From assembly GCF_030812335.1 (NCBI RefSeq), contig NZ_JAUSSN010000001.1, positions 248,001-312,000 of the forward strand: DNA of 64,000 bases, written 5' to 3'. Below the pieces are notes generated by a model. It did no database searches, had not been told where the DNA came from, and worked only from the letters and a program-made list of their open reading frames with translations. Made by a program: the position numbers and the translations under genes. Shown piece after piece: positions 46,530 through 56,016 of this stretch (position 1 is the stretch's first letter; the number at the start of each line of letters is the position of its first letter). Source of the stretch: Pseudarthrobacter oxydans. Lineage in GTDB: Bacteria > Actinomycetota > Actinomycetes > Actinomycetales > Micrococcaceae.

Positions 46530-47747
46530 CTAGGCCCACAGCTTTGCCAGGCTGGTCAGCGAGCTGTAGCCGAGGAACAGTGTCAGCAGCCAGGCCACGA
46601 TGCCAATGACCAGCAGGCCCTTGGGGTAGACGTAGCCCTGCATGAGGTCCCGGCGGCGCCAGGCCACCCAGAGCAGGACTCCGAACCCGACGGGGAGGAT
46701 GAGGCCGTTGAAGGCGCCGGCGAAGATGAGGAGCTGCTGCGGGGCCTGGCCGATCAGCAGGTAGGCCACGGTGCAGAAGGAGATGAAGCCGACGGTGATC
46801 AGGTTGCGGGTGCGGTCCTTGGTGGTGGACTTCGTCACGAAGGAGACCGAGGTGTACGCGGCACCGATCACGGAGGTGATGGAAGCGGCCCACAGGATGA
46901 CACCGAAGACGCGCATGCCGATGTCTCCTGCTGCGGCCTGGAAAGCGGAGGCGGCAAGGTTGTTGCCGGTCAGGGCCACGCCGCCGGCGACGACACCGAA
47001 GATAGCCAGGAAGAGCAGGATGCGCATGACGCAGGTGACCAGAATCCCCACGATCGAGCTCTGCGTGATCTGTTTGACGTTCTCAACGCCGGTGACGCCG
47101 GTGTCCAGCATGCGGTGGGCACCCGCGTACGTGATGTAGCCGCCGATCGTTCCGCCGATGAGGGTGGTGATGACCAGGAAGTCGACCTTCTCGGGCATCA
47201 CGGTGTTCTTGAGGGCCTCACCCAGCGGCGGGGCCGACACGACTGCCACGTACAGCGTCATCAGGATCATCAGGGCACCGAGGATCACCACGATCCGGTC
47301 GAGGGCCACGCCCGCCCGCTTGCTGAGGAAGATCAGGATGGCCAGCACGGCGGAGATGGCCCCGCCGATTTTGGGATCCAATCCCATCATGGCGTTGGTG
47401 CCGAGCCCGGTTCCGGCGACGTTGCCAATGTTGAAGACGATCCCGCCCATGAAGACGAGCGCGGCCAGGAACCAGCCGACGCCGGGGAGGACCTTGTTGC
47501 CGAGCTCCTGGGCCCGCAGGCCGGAGACGCCGATGATCCGCCAGACGTTCGCCTGCACGGCAATGTCGACCAGGATGGAGACCAGGATCGCGAAGGCGAA
47601 GGCGGCGCCGAGCTGGACGGTAAAGGCTGTGGTCTGGGTGATGAACCCCGGGCCGATGGCACTGGTGGCCATGAGGAACATGGCGCCCAGCAGGGCGGAA
47701 CGCCGGGCGGCCGGTTTGAGGGCGGCCTTGACGGTGGTGGTTTCCAT
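46530..47747 (-). CDS. NRAMP-like permease (YcsG type), probably not a metal transporter
   Basis: The 405-residue, 11-helix protein belongs to the NRAMP/APC fold. In helix 1 true NRAMP proteins have Asp-Pro-Gly-Asn; this one has [14 protein letters not shown], so the metal-binding Asp and Asn are missing. In helix 6 the metal-binding Met-Pro-His is replaced by [18 protein letters not shown]. That agrees with YcsG-type proteins encoded beside 5-oxoprolinase genes, which may carry 5-oxoproline or an amino acid. The ATG at 47747 is preferred over 47798. Palindromes lie at 47809-47844 upstream. Confidence 0.85.
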   Translation of the reverse strand: METTTVKAALKPAARRSALLGAMFLMATSAIGPGFITQTTAFTVQLGAAFAFAILVSILVDIAVQANVWRIIGVSGLRAQELGNKVLPGVGWFLAALVFMGGIVFNIGNVAGTGLGTNAMMGLDPKIGGAISAVLAILIFLSKRAGVALDRIVVILGALMILMTLYVAVVSAPPLGEALKNTVMPEKVDFLVITTLIGGTIGGYITYAGAHRMLDTGVTGVENVKQITQSSIVGILVTCVMRILLFLAIFGVVAGGVALTGNNLAASAFQAAAGDIGMRVFGVILWAASITSVIGAAYTSVSFVTKSTTKDRTRNLITVGFISFCTVAYLLIGQAPQQLLIFAGAFNGLILPVGFGVLLWVAWRRRDLMQGYVYPKGLLVIGIVAWLLTLFLGYSSLTSLAKLWA

Positions 47748-47808
47748 GGGGAGTCCCAACAGTTGGGTGACTGGCGTCACAACGATTGTCTCCCGCAACT
47801 GTACCGAC

Positions 47809-47844
47809 TGTTGAACAATCTGCGCAAGGAATTGTTCAACAATT
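47809..47844. promoter_or_regulatory. Operator pair upstream of the NRAMP-like/DUF1445 operon
   Basis: AATTGTTCAACAATT (47830-47844) is a 15-bp palindrome, and TGTTGAACAATC (47809-47820) is a partial copy 9 bp away. The same element occurs at 48688-48704 in front of pxpA. The FCD regulator encoded between them is the obvious candidate protein. Confidence 0.8.
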
Positions 47845-47904
47845 TTAAAGTGTGCTGTTCCGGCCCCGGTGATTTACCGGGGCCTCCGGCGGGTCAATTT
47901 TCGC

Positions 47905-48648
47905 TCAGTCGCCGTGGACCGCGCGCTGTTTCTCCTCCGAGTTATTCAGGTAGGCCAGCAGTAGGTCCCCGGCGCGGTCCAGCTGCCCGGCCTCAAGGGT
48001 CTTGCAGATTTTCTCGTTGTCGTCGAGGTAGCTGCGGTAGAAATGCGCATCCACGGTGGCCTTGTGAAAGAACAGTCGCATCTCGGCCAGCACCTGGGCC
48101 ATGATCGTGTTGAGGCGCCGGCTCTCGGCCAGCGCCACGATGGCCCCGTGGAAATGCTGGTTCGCGGTGCCGAGGGCTTCCTCGTCGTCCGCTGCCGCCG
48201 CGGCCTTGCCTTCCTCCACCGCCGCGCGGACCGCCGCCACCCGCTCGGGGCTTCCTCCGCCGCGGATGGCGCTCACTTCAATGAACCGGCGCACGGTGTA
48301 GACGTCGTGGATCTCGCCCGGCCCCAGGGTCGCGACGAACACGCCGCGGTTGGGGTGCCGGACGACCAGCCGCTCGGCCGCGAGCTCGGCAAAGGCCTCG
48401 CGGATGGTGTTGCGGGAAACGCCCAGCTCCTCGGAGATGGTTGATTCGGTCAGCCGTGCGCCCGGCAGCAGCAGCCCTTCCGCCAGCTGCAGCCGCAGCT
48501 CGGCCGCGACCCGGTCCGCCACGGAAGGGGTGGCCACCCGCAGCCGGGCCGCCGACCCCAGGGCCGCACCCGCGGTGCCGGAGGCCTTGCTGCGTCCGGC
48601 GGCGATTGAGCCGGGAAGGCCAGGGAGTCCTGATTCGGCGCTCGTCAT
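47905..48648 (-). CDS. GntR-family regulator, FCD subgroup (second of two)
   Basis: The 247-residue regulator has an Ala/Gly/Ser-rich 40-residue N-terminal extension, then a winged helix ([38 protein letters not shown] in parts) and an FCD domain with [37 protein letters not shown] and the C-terminal helix. It sits between the permease/DUF1445 arm and the pxpA arm, both preceded by AATTGTTSAACAATT palindromes, and so probably controls both. In Bacillus this role is played by the IclR-type KipR. Confidence 0.88.
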   Translation of the reverse strand: MTSAESGLPGLPGSIAAGRSKASGTAGAALGSAARLRVATPSVADRVAAELRLQLAEGLLLPGARLTESTISEELGVSRNTIREAFAELAAERLVVRHPNRGVFVATLGPGEIHDVYTVRRFIEVSAIRGGGSPERVAAVRAAVEEGKAAAAADDEEALGTANQHFHGAIVALAESRRLNTIMAQVLAEMRLFFHKATVDAHFYRSYLDDNEKICKTLEAGQLDRAGDLLLAYLNNSEEKQRAVHGD

Positions 48649-48687
48649 AGATGCGAATCTACACGATCGTCACATCGTGGAATTGAA

Positions 48688-48704
48688 GAATTGTTGAACA
48701 ATTC
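48688..48704. promoter_or_regulatory. Operator upstream of pxpA
   Basis: GAATTGTTGAACAATTC is a 17-bp palindrome with a single central base. It shares AATTGTT.AACAATT with the site at 47830-47844. It lies 53 bp before the pxpA start and 40 bp before the divergent regulator start, so it can control both. Confidence 0.85.
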
Positions 48705-48756
48705 TGAGATTTGGTGCATCCTAGATAGAGGAACCCCCATGAGACGAGGATCACAA

Positions 48757-49521
48757 ATGGCAACCATCGACCTGAACAGCGACGTCGGCGAATCCTACGG
48801 ACGCTGGAGCCTGGGAGATGACACGGCGATGTTCCGTTCGGTTTCCAGCGCGAACGTTGCCTGCGGATTCCATGCCGGGGACCCCAGCGTGATTCGGAAG
48901 ACCTGCCGCGAGGCGGTGGCCGCCGGCGTCGTAATCGGCGCCCACGTCGGCTACCGCGACCTGGCGGGTTTCGGCCGCCGCTTTCTGGACATCGACCCGA
49001 TCGAACTCGCGGACGACGTCGTTTACCAGATCGGCGCGCTGCAGGCCCTGGCCGCGGCGGAAGGCGGCAAGGTCACCTACGTCAAGCCGCACGGCGGTCT
49101 GTACAACGCGATTGTGGCGCACACCGCGCAGGCGAAAGCCGTCGTCGACGCCGTGAAATCCGTCGACCCGAACCTGCCCATCCTGGGCCTGCCGGGCTCA
49201 GAGGTGCTCCGCCTGGCCGAGGCCGCCGGCCTCCGGGCCGTGACCGAAGCCTTCGCGGACCGGGCCTACAACCCGGACGGCACGCTCGTGTCCCGCACCC
49301 TGCCCGGAGCCGTCCTGCACGACCATGCGGAGGTCACTGAGCATGTCCTGCGGATGGCCTCAGATTCCGCCGTCCGCACCATTGACGGCTCCATCCTGAA
49401 GATCCGCGCAGAGAGCATCTGCGTTCACGGCGACTCCCCGGGCGCCGTCACCATGGCCGCCGCAGTCCGGGCGGCCCTGACCGCCGCCGGCATCAGCACG
49501 GCCGCATTCGTCCACGCCTAA
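48757..49521 (+). CDS. pxpA: 5-oxoprolinase subunit A (LamB/YcsF family)
   Basis: The 254-residue subunit has [14 protein letters not shown], the [20 protein letters not shown] block, [26 protein letters not shown] and [11 protein letters not shown], all diagnostic of PxpA. With PxpB and PxpC it hydrolyses 5-oxo-L-proline to glutamate with ATP. GAGGATCACAA precedes the ATG at 48757; the frame runs back to 48691 through the operator, which argues against the longer form. Confidence 0.96.
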   Translation: MATIDLNSDVGESYGRWSLGDDTAMFRSVSSANVACGFHAGDPSVIRKTCREAVAAGVVIGAHVGYRDLAGFGRRFLDIDPIELADDVVYQIGALQALAAAEGGKVTYVKPHGGLYNAIVAHTAQAKAVVDAVKSVDPNLPILGLPGSEVLRLAEAAGLRAVTEAFADRAYNPDGTLVSRTLPGAVLHDHAEVTEHVLRMASDSAVRTIDGSILKIRAESICVHGDSPGAVTMAAAVRAALTAAGISTAAFVHA

Positions 49522-49566
49522 GCGGCGCGGCCCCCTCGAAGCACCGCCAAACGATGAAGGCAGCTC

Positions 49567-51264
49567 ATGATTGATACAGCAGGGCAAACCCTGGCAGTAC
49601 AGAAGGTCCGCTCCGTGCGGGCGGTGGGAACCCGCGCGGTACTGGCCGAGCTCTCCGGAACCCAGGACGTGCTGGCCCTGCAGGCACTGCTCGTTGAGCA
49701 CCCGTTGCCGGGCCAGCTGGACGTCCTCGCCGCGGCGGAGACGGTGCTGGTGACAGCGGATTCGCCGGTGTCGGCACGGCGGATCGCCGCACGGCTGCTC
49801 CAGCTCGACCTCACCGCCCCCGCGCACCGGGAGGGCGAGCTGGTGGTCATCGACACCGTGTACGACGGCGAGGACCTCGCCGAGGTGGGCGAGCTGACCG
49901 GCCTTGGAACCGACGGCGTGATCGCGGCCCACACCGGCCAGATCTGGACCGTGGCCTTCGCCGGCTTCGCGCCGGGCTTCGGCTACATGGTGGGCGAAAA
50001 CCAGGTGCTCGAGGTGCCGCGGCGCAGCTCCCCGCGCACCGCCGTCCCCGCCGGTTCGGTGGCGCTGGCCGGGAACTATTCGGCAGTGTACCCGCGCCGT
50101 TCGCCCGGCGGCTGGCAGCTGATCGGACGCACCGGCGCCACCATGTGGGACCTGGACCGGGAACAGCCCGCCCTGGCCGCCCCCGGCCACCAGGTGCAGT
50201 ACCGCGCGGTCCGCGACATCGTCACGCTGGCGCCGGAACAGCAGGCCCAGATTCCTGCTCCCGAGCTGAGGTCCGGACTGCGGGTCGTCGCGCCGGGGCT
50301 GCAGAGCCTGATCCAGGACCTTGGCCGTTACGGCCACTCCGGCCTGGGCGTCTCCGCGGCCGGCGCGCTGGACCGGGCCTCGCTGCGCCGGGCCAACCGC
50401 CTGGTCGGGAACGCGCCGTCGGCCGCCGCGGTGGAGACCGTCGCCGGCGGGCTCACGGTGCAGGCCGTTGGAGACCAGGTCCTCGCCGTAGCCGGGGCGC
50501 CGTCGGAGCTGACCATCGAGTCGCGCTCCGACGCCGGCTTCGACGCCGGCTCCGACTTCGACGACGCCGACGAGGCCGGGTCCGGTCCGTCCTGGCGGAC
50601 CGTCCCGATGGCCACTCCTTTCGCCCTGCTCGACGGCGAAACCCTGAGCATCGGCGCCCCCGAGAGCGGCTTCCGCAGCTACCTCGCCGTCCGCGGCGGC
50701 GTTGACACCGCCCCGGTGCTCGGCAGCCGCTCCACCGACACCATGTCAGGGATCGGCCCCGCCCCGCTGGCGACTGGCCAGCTCCTCGCCGCCGGCGGGG
50801 AGGCCGAATCCGGCGTTGTCGGCCACCCCGAACTGCAGCCGGAGTACCCGGGCACCGGGGTCACCGTGCTCGACGTTGTCCCCGGCCCCCGCGCCGACTG
50901 GTTCGATCAGGGGGCGCTGGACTCGTTCACGGCCCAGGACTGGGAAGTGAAGCCGCAGTCCAACCGGGTGGGCATGCGCCTGCAGGGAACCCCGCTGCAG
51001 CGCACCCGCCAGGGCGAACTCGCCAGCGAGGGCACCGTCGCCGGCGCCCTGCAGGTTCCGCCGGAAGGGCTCCCCGTGCTCTTCCTGGCCGACCACCCGA
51101 TCACCGGCGGCTACCCGGTGATCGCCGTGGTGGTCGACTCCCAGCTGGACCGCGCCGGCCAGGTCCCGATCGGCGGGAAGATCCGCTTCCGCTGGGCCGA
51201 ATCCACCCTCACCGGGAACGCCACCCCCCAACCCGTCACCCCCGAAGAAGAAGCGAGTTACTGA
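49567..51264 (+). CDS. pxpBC: 5-oxoprolinase subunits B and C fused
   Basis: The 565-residue protein joins a PxpB (KipI-like) domain (about 12-225; [37 protein letters not shown]) to a PxpC (KipA-like) domain (about 235-545; [65 protein letters not shown]). In Bacillus and E. coli these are separate genes. An acidic insertion ([19 protein letters not shown]) at about residue 320 lies inside the PxpC part. It overlaps the carboxylase start at one base (TGATG). Confidence 0.95.
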   Translation: MIDTAGQTLAVQKVRSVRAVGTRAVLAELSGTQDVLALQALLVEHPLPGQLDVLAAAETVLVTADSPVSARRIAARLLQLDLTAPAHREGELVVIDTVYDGEDLAEVGELTGLGTDGVIAAHTGQIWTVAFAGFAPGFGYMVGENQVLEVPRRSSPRTAVPAGSVALAGNYSAVYPRRSPGGWQLIGRTGATMWDLDREQPALAAPGHQVQYRAVRDIVTLAPEQQAQIPAPELRSGLRVVAPGLQSLIQDLGRYGHSGLGVSAAGALDRASLRRANRLVGNAPSAAAVETVAGGLTVQAVGDQVLAVAGAPSELTIESRSDAGFDAGSDFDDADEAGSGPSWRTVPMATPFALLDGETLSIGAPESGFRSYLAVRGGVDTAPVLGSRSTDTMSGIGPAPLATGQLLAAGGEAESGVVGHPELQPEYPGTGVTVLDVVPGPRADWFDQGALDSFTAQDWEVKPQSNRVGMRLQGTPLQRTRQGELASEGTVAGALQVPPEGLPVLFLADHPITGGYPVIAVVVDSQLDRAGQVPIGGKIRFRWAESTLTGNATPQPVTPEEEASY

Positions 51265-53018
51265 TGCGCAAGGTCCTGATCGCCAACCGCGGTGAAATCG
51301 CCGTCCGGATCGCCCGGGCCTGCGACGACGCGCAGCTGGCCTCCGTCGCCGTCTATGCGGACATCGACGCCGACGCCCTGCACGTCTCCGCCGCGGACGA
51401 GGCCTACGCCCTGGGCGGCAACTCGCCCGCGGACACCTACCTCAACATCCCCAAGCTGCTCGCCGCGGCGGCGGAGTCCGGCGCCGACGCCCTCCACCCC
51501 GGCTACGGCTTCCTGTCCGAGAACGCCGACTTCGCCCAGGCCGTCCTTGACGCCGGCCTCACCTGGATCGGGCCCACCCCGGACGCCATCCGGCTGCTCG
51601 GCAACAAGATCACCGCCCGCGAGACCGCCGTCCGCGCCGGCGCCCCGCTGGTTGCCGGCAGCGATGGCCCGGTGGAATCCGCCGCCGAGGCCCGCGCCTT
51701 CGCCGAGCAGCACGGCCTGCCGATCGCCATCAAGGCGGCCTTCGGCGGCGGCGGCCGCGGCATGAAGGTGGTCCGCGCCCTCGACGAGGTCGAGGAAGCC
51801 TTCGACTCCGCTGTCCGGGAGGCCGTCGCCGCCTTCGGCCGCGGCGAATGCTTCGTGGAGCGCTACCTCGACCGGCCGCGCCACGTCGAGGCGCAGGTCC
51901 TCGCCGACGCGCACGGCAACGTCGTCGTCGTCGGAACCCGCGACTGCTCGCTCCAGCGCCGCCACCAGAAGCTCGTGGAGGAGGCGCCCGCGCCGTTCCT
52001 CAGCGACGAACAGACCCGCCAGATCTACGACGCCGCCAAGGCGGTCTGCCGCGCGGCCGGCTACTCCGGCGCCGGCACGGTGGAATTCCTGGTCGCCGCG
52101 GACGGCACCGTGGCGTTCCTCGAGGTCAACACCCGCCTGCAGGTGGAGCACCCCATCACCGAGGAAACCACCGGAATCGACCTCGTCCAGGAGCAGTTCC
52201 GCATCGCCGCCGGGGAACCGCTGCGCCTCACCGCGGACCCGACACCGCGCGGCCACGCCTTCGAATTCCGGCTCAACGCCGAGGACGTCGGGCGCGGCTT
52301 CCTGCCCTCGCCCGGCACCGTCGAGGAGTTCCACGCCCCCACCGGCCCCGGCCTCCGGCTCGACACCGGCGTCCGCCCCGGCTCCTTCGTCCCGCCGCAG
52401 TTCGACTCGCTGCTCGCGAAACTGATCGTCACCGGCGCCGACCGGCAGCAGGCGCTGCGCCGCGCCCGCCGCGCCCTCGCCGAAATCAGCATCACCGGGG
52501 TGGCCACCGTGCTCCCGTTCCACCGCGCCGTGGTCGACTCCCCGGACTTCACCTCCGAAACCGGCCTCGGGATCCACACGCGGTGGATCGAAACGGACTT
52601 CGCGGACACGATCGCCGCCGACCCGCGCTTCGGCACCACCGCGCCCGACGGCGAACGCCGCACCATCACCGTCGAGGTGGACGGCCGCCGGATGGCGGTC
52701 GGGCTGCCGGCGGACCTGCTGGACGGCTGGGCCCGGTCCGGCGTGCCCCTTCCCGCGGGGGTTTCCGTGGGCGGAACGTCCGACGGCGGAGCTGCCGCCC
52801 CCCACCCCGGGGAGCTGCGCGCCGGGATGGCCGGGACTGTGGTGAAGTGGCTCGTGGAACCGGGCGCCGAGGTCGCGGCGGGGGATCCCGTTGTCGTGCT
52901 GGAGGCGATGAAGATGGAAACCCAGGTCCCGGCCCACCGCGACGGCACCGTGACCGGCCTCCGCGCGGAAGCCGGCGGCGTCGTTACTGCCGGCGCGGTG
53001 CTGGCCCTGATCGGGTAG
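51264..53018 (+). CDS. Biotin carboxylase-BCCP fusion (acetyl-CoA carboxylase-type)
   Basis: The 584-residue protein has a biotin carboxylase (1-445): [31 protein letters not shown], the ATP loop [29 protein letters not shown] linker follows, then a biotinyl domain (about 513-584) with the biotin-accepting Lys in EAMKMETQV. It carboxylates its own biotin. Its partner carboxyltransferase is not here, though genes of this kind commonly travel with pxpABC. Its last 90 bp are nearly duplicated at 54466-54555. Confidence 0.93.
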   Translation: MRKVLIANRGEIAVRIARACDDAQLASVAVYADIDADALHVSAADEAYALGGNSPADTYLNIPKLLAAAAESGADALHPGYGFLSENADFAQAVLDAGLTWIGPTPDAIRLLGNKITARETAVRAGAPLVAGSDGPVESAAEARAFAEQHGLPIAIKAAFGGGGRGMKVVRALDEVEEAFDSAVREAVAAFGRGECFVERYLDRPRHVEAQVLADAHGNVVVVGTRDCSLQRRHQKLVEEAPAPFLSDEQTRQIYDAAKAVCRAAGYSGAGTVEFLVAADGTVAFLEVNTRLQVEHPITEETTGIDLVQEQFRIAAGEPLRLTADPTPRGHAFEFRLNAEDVGRGFLPSPGTVEEFHAPTGPGLRLDTGVRPGSFVPPQFDSLLAKLIVTGADRQQALRRARRALAEISITGVATVLPFHRAVVDSPDFTSETGLGIHTRWIETDFADTIAADPRFGTTAPDGERRTITVEVDGRRMAVGLPADLLDGWARSGVPLPAGVSVGGTSDGGAAAPHPGELRAGMAGTVVKWLVEPGAEVAAGDPVVVLEAMKMETQVPAHRDGTVTGLRAEAGGVVTAGAVLALIG

Positions 53019-53119
53019 CCGCTCGTTCCTGGTTCCTGTGGCCCGCCGCTCGTTCACCGGCCAGTCGGCAAGCAGCGGGGGATCGGGGCCATGTCGGGTC
53101 CGGAGGGGGTCGTGAATTA

Positions 53120-53165
53120 AATGTAGTAGGAAGTCCTAGTAATAATTGGGCCGTCGTACTACATT
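53120..53165. promoter_or_regulatory. Inverted repeat upstream of acyl-CoA dehydrogenase gene
   Basis: AATGTAGTA (53120-53128) and TACTACATT (53157-53165) are perfect 9-bp arms 28 bp apart; a shorter TAGGA/TCCTA repeat lies inside (53127-53138). The AT-rich segment ends 31 bp before the ATG. It looks like a regulator-bound promoter. Confidence 0.55.
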
Positions 53166-53196
53166 GAGTCAAGATCTACACTTCGGAGGACTGGGA

Positions 53197-54333
53197 ATGT
53201 TTGAACTCAACGAGGACCAGCAGTCGCTGGTTGCGATGGTGCGGGACTTCGCCAACGGGGCTCTGGCGCCGAACGCCGCGAAATGGGACGAGACCAAACA
53301 CTTCCCGGTGGACGTGCTGCGCGAAGCCGGCGCCCTGGGTATGGGCGGCATCTATGTGCAGGAGCAGTTCGGCGGCTCCGGGCTAACGCGCAGCGATGCG
53401 GTGCTGATCTTCGAGGAACTGGCCAAGGCTGATCCGACGATTGCCGCCTACATCTCCATCCACAACATGGTGGTCTGGATGATCGACTCGTTCGGCAACG
53501 ATGAGCAGCGCGCCCAGTGGGTGCCGCAGCTTGCCTCCATGGAAGCCCTGGGCAGCTACTGCCTTACCGAGCCCGGCGCCGGCTCCGATGCTGCCGCGCT
53601 GAGCACCAGGGCGGCGCGCGACGGCGATGAGTACGTGCTGAACGGCGTCAAACAATTCATCTCCGGGGCCGGGTCGTCGAGCTACTACATCGTGATGGCC
53701 CGCACCGCCGACACCGGAAGCCGCGGCATCACGGCCATCGTGGTCCCGGCGGGGACCCCGGGCCTGTCGTTCGGTCCGAACGAGAAAAAGATGGGGTGGA
53801 ACGCCCAGCCGACCCGCCAGGTTATTTTCGACAATGTCCGGGTTCCGATTGCCAACCGCCTCGGAGACGAAGGCAGCGGTTTTGGGATCGCGATGAAGGG
53901 GCTCAACGGAGGCCGCGTCAACATGGGCGCCTGCTCCCTGGGCGGCGGCCAGACTGCCCTGGACAAGTCGGTGGCCTACCTCAAGGAACGCGAGGCGTTC
54001 GGCGGACCGCTGATCAACCAGCAATCCCTGCTGTTCCAGCTGGCCGACATGGAAACAGAGCTAGTGACCGCCCGGACGCTGCTCTGGCGGGCAGCGGACG
54101 CGCTGGACCGCGGCGCGCCCGACGCCGTCAAGCTCTGCGCCATGGCCAAGAGGGTCGCCACGGATGCCGGGTTCAACGTGGCCAACAGCGCTATCCAGCT
54201 CCACGGGGGCTACGGCTACCTTTCCGAGTACGGACTGGAGAAGATCGCCCGGGACCTGCGGGTCCACCAGATCCTCGAAGGCAGCAACGAGATCATGCGA
54301 CTGATCATTGGCCGCACCGTGGCCGGTACCTAG
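53197..54333 (+). CDS. Acyl-CoA dehydrogenase (branched/short-chain type)
   Basis: The 378-residue flavoenzyme introduces the alpha-beta double bond into an acyl-CoA. Motifs are in order: YCLTEPGAGSDAAAL (FAD/substrate), FISGAG, GRVNMGACSLGGGQTALD, LHGGYGYLSEYGLEKIARDLR and the catalytic Glu in ILEGSNEIMR. The pattern is closest to isobutyryl-CoA or short/branched-chain enzymes. GGAGGACTGGGA precedes the ATG; the frame to 53146 would cross the inverted repeat. No pathway neighbours are present, and the gene is bracketed by copies of the carboxylase 3' end. Confidence 0.93.
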   Translation: MFELNEDQQSLVAMVRDFANGALAPNAAKWDETKHFPVDVLREAGALGMGGIYVQEQFGGSGLTRSDAVLIFEELAKADPTIAAYISIHNMVVWMIDSFGNDEQRAQWVPQLASMEALGSYCLTEPGAGSDAAALSTRAARDGDEYVLNGVKQFISGAGSSSYYIVMARTADTGSRGITAIVVPAGTPGLSFGPNEKKMGWNAQPTRQVIFDNVRVPIANRLGDEGSGFGIAMKGLNGGRVNMGACSLGGGQTALDKSVAYLKEREAFGGPLINQQSLLFQLADMETELVTARTLLWRAADALDRGAPDAVKLCAMAKRVATDAGFNVANSAIQLHGGYGYLSEYGLEKIARDLRVHQILEGSNEIMRLIIGRTVAGT

Positions 54334-54465
54334 CCAGGGACGCGGTTATTACCGTTGACAGCCGGGCGTTCCCGACAGTCGGCCGCCCCTTAGCCCTGCT
54401 TCAGCGGTTCCTGAGCTGAAGGTCGCCCACCACGGGGTGCCGAAAGTGCTTGAGCCCGGACAGCT

Positions 54466-54555
54466 CCACCGCGACGGCACCGTGACCGGCCCCTGCGCGG
54501 AAGCCGGCGGCGTCGTTGCTGCCGGCGCGGTGCTGGCCCTGATCGGGTAGCCGCT
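54466..54555 (+). pseudogene. Duplicated 3' end of the biotin carboxylase-BCCP gene
   Basis: These 90 bp match 52934-53023 with three differences, including the in-frame codons for HRDGTVTG...GAVLALIG and the TAG stop. Similarity fades within about 10 bp beyond. Upstream sequence (KVLEPGQL) does not match the carboxylase. It is a fragment without a start. The pair of copies 1,532 bp apart flanks the acyl-CoA dehydrogenase gene. The rest of 54334-54600 shows nothing else. Confidence 0.85.
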
Positions 54556-54600
54556 GATTGCTGCGTGCCGGCCTGTCCGGCCTAGAGCAGCAGGAGGCGG

Positions 54601-56016
54601 CTAAGCATCGATCACCAAATCGGTGCGCGCGGTAGAGCAGCAGGGCAGAAACTTGCCCGCATCGATTTCCCGTGCCCGGATCCCGCCCTGGTGGTTCATC
54701 TCGACCTCCCCGGAAAGCTTGACGACCTTGCAGGAGCCGCACATGCCTTCCTTGCAGTTCGCGCCGATCCTGACGCCCGCACGCTGGGCCACCCCGAGGA
54801 TGTGTTCGGCGGGGTCGATGCGCACGTTGATGCCGGTGCGCATGAAGGACAGAGTGAGGCTTCCCGTTCCGACAGTGTCGAAGCTCGAGGCATCGGGGGA
54901 GCCTGCCTCCGGCCCCACGTCCGGACTGCCGCCTCGGCCTTCGGGACAGGGCGCGTCCGGGGCGACGGTTTCCAGCGGCAGCCCTGTGGCCTTCAGGGTT
55001 CCCCCGGCGTCGTAGCCGGGCTCGTAGAGCCCGAACGCGGTGGGCTGGCTTTCGTAGTAGTCCTCAGCGGAATCGGCGATTTCCTCGGCGATTCCCTCCG
55101 CAATGTCCACCGCAAGCGCGAGCTCCGCCTGGTATTCAAGGATCGTCTGGCGGTCTCCCGAAAAGAATTCCATGTGGATGGAGGTGTCGTCGACGCCGAC
55201 CTTCCCAAGGAGCTCGGTGGCGGTGTTCAGGTAACCCTCGGGGCCGCAGGCATAGACCTGGCGGCCGTTGGCATCGGGGGCCACCTCGTCGAGCATGGCC
55301 GCCGTCAGCCTTCCGGTGAGCCCTTCCCACCCCTCGGGTTTGCCGCGGTCGCCCAGGGAGTAGAAGACCTTGACGCGCGAGTCCACGGAGGCGATGTAGG
55401 CCAACTCCTTGTGGAAGGCAAAGTCTCCGGCCGCCGCTCCGTGGTAGAGCACCACGACATCTGCCTGTCCGGGCAGGGAGTGGATGGTCCGCACCATCGA
55501 CATGATGGGGGTAATGCCGGCGCCGGCGGCCAGCAAGAGGTACCGTGCCCGCCGGTCGGCGTCGGGCAGGTGGAATGCCCCGACCGGTCCCAGCATCTCG
55601 AGGATGGTGCCGGGTTTGACGTTCGCGTGCACCCACGGAGAGACCTGTCCCGTGTGGTCGCACTTGACTGTGATGTTGAAGGTCCACGGCTTGGTGGGCG
55701 AACTGGACAGCGAGTAGCTGCGGTCCACCGCTTCCTGGTCCTCGCCGTTCACGGGAAAGGCGACATTCACGTATTGGCCCGGACGGAACGCCAGGGGCGC
55801 CCCGTCGGAGCGGCGGAACACGAAGGTCATCATGCCGCCCACCTCGGGAACGGTCTCGACACATTCGGCCATGAACTCCTGCGGATGCCAGGGCCCCAAC
55901 GCGCGGGCGGCACCGGCGGGTCCGTCGGTGCCGCCCATCACCCTGTTCCACGGCATCTCAAGACCGCGAATGCGCTGTGGTTCCTGGATTGCCGTGACGG
56001 TGCCGAGTTCAATCAT
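54601..56016 (-). CDS. Ferredoxin-NAD(P) reductase of a Rieske oxygenase (GbcB-like)
   Basis: The 471-residue electron-transfer protein has an FAD domain with RSYSLSSSP (about 130), an NAD(P) domain with AAGAGITPIMSMVRTI and YACGPEGYLN, and a C-terminal plant-type [2Fe-2S] domain with GANCKEGMCGSCKV and a final Cys about 30 residues later. It passes electrons to the neighbouring oxygenase. A 90-100-residue acidic, Gly/Pro-rich linker (ELALAVDIAEGIAEEIADS onward) separates the flavin and iron-sulfur domains, making it about 100 residues longer than GbcB. The start at 56016 overlaps the oxygenase stop (ATGA). Confidence 0.9.
   Translation of the reverse strand: MIELGTVTAIQEPQRIRGLEMPWNRVMGGTDGPAGAARALGPWHPQEFMAECVETVPEVGGMMTFVFRRSDGAPLAFRPGQYVNVAFPVNGEDQEAVDRSYSLSSSPTKPWTFNITVKCDHTGQVSPWVHANVKPGTILEMLGPVGAFHLPDADRRARYLLLAAGAGITPIMSMVRTIHSLPGQADVVVLYHGAAAGDFAFHKELAYIASVDSRVKVFYSLGDRGKPEGWEGLTGRLTAAMLDEVAPDANGRQVYACGPEGYLNTATELLGKVGVDDTSIHMEFFSGDRQTILEYQAELALAVDIAEGIAEEIADSAEDYYESQPTAFGLYEPGYDAGGTLKATGLPLETVAPDAPCPEGRGGSPDVGPEAGSPDASSFDTVGTGSLTLSFMRTGINVRIDPAEHILGVAQRAGVRIGANCKEGMCGSCKVVKLSGEVEMNHQGGIRAREIDAGKFLPCCSTARTDLVIDA

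Noticed and set aside
46530..47747. Manganese/iron NRAMP transporter
   Set aside because: The metal-coordinating residues of helices 1 and 6 are not present.
52934..54555. Insertion sequence or transposon bracketing the acyl-CoA dehydrogenase gene
   Set aside because: The flanking repeats are the end of a host gene, in direct orientation, without terminal inverted repeats or a transposase.
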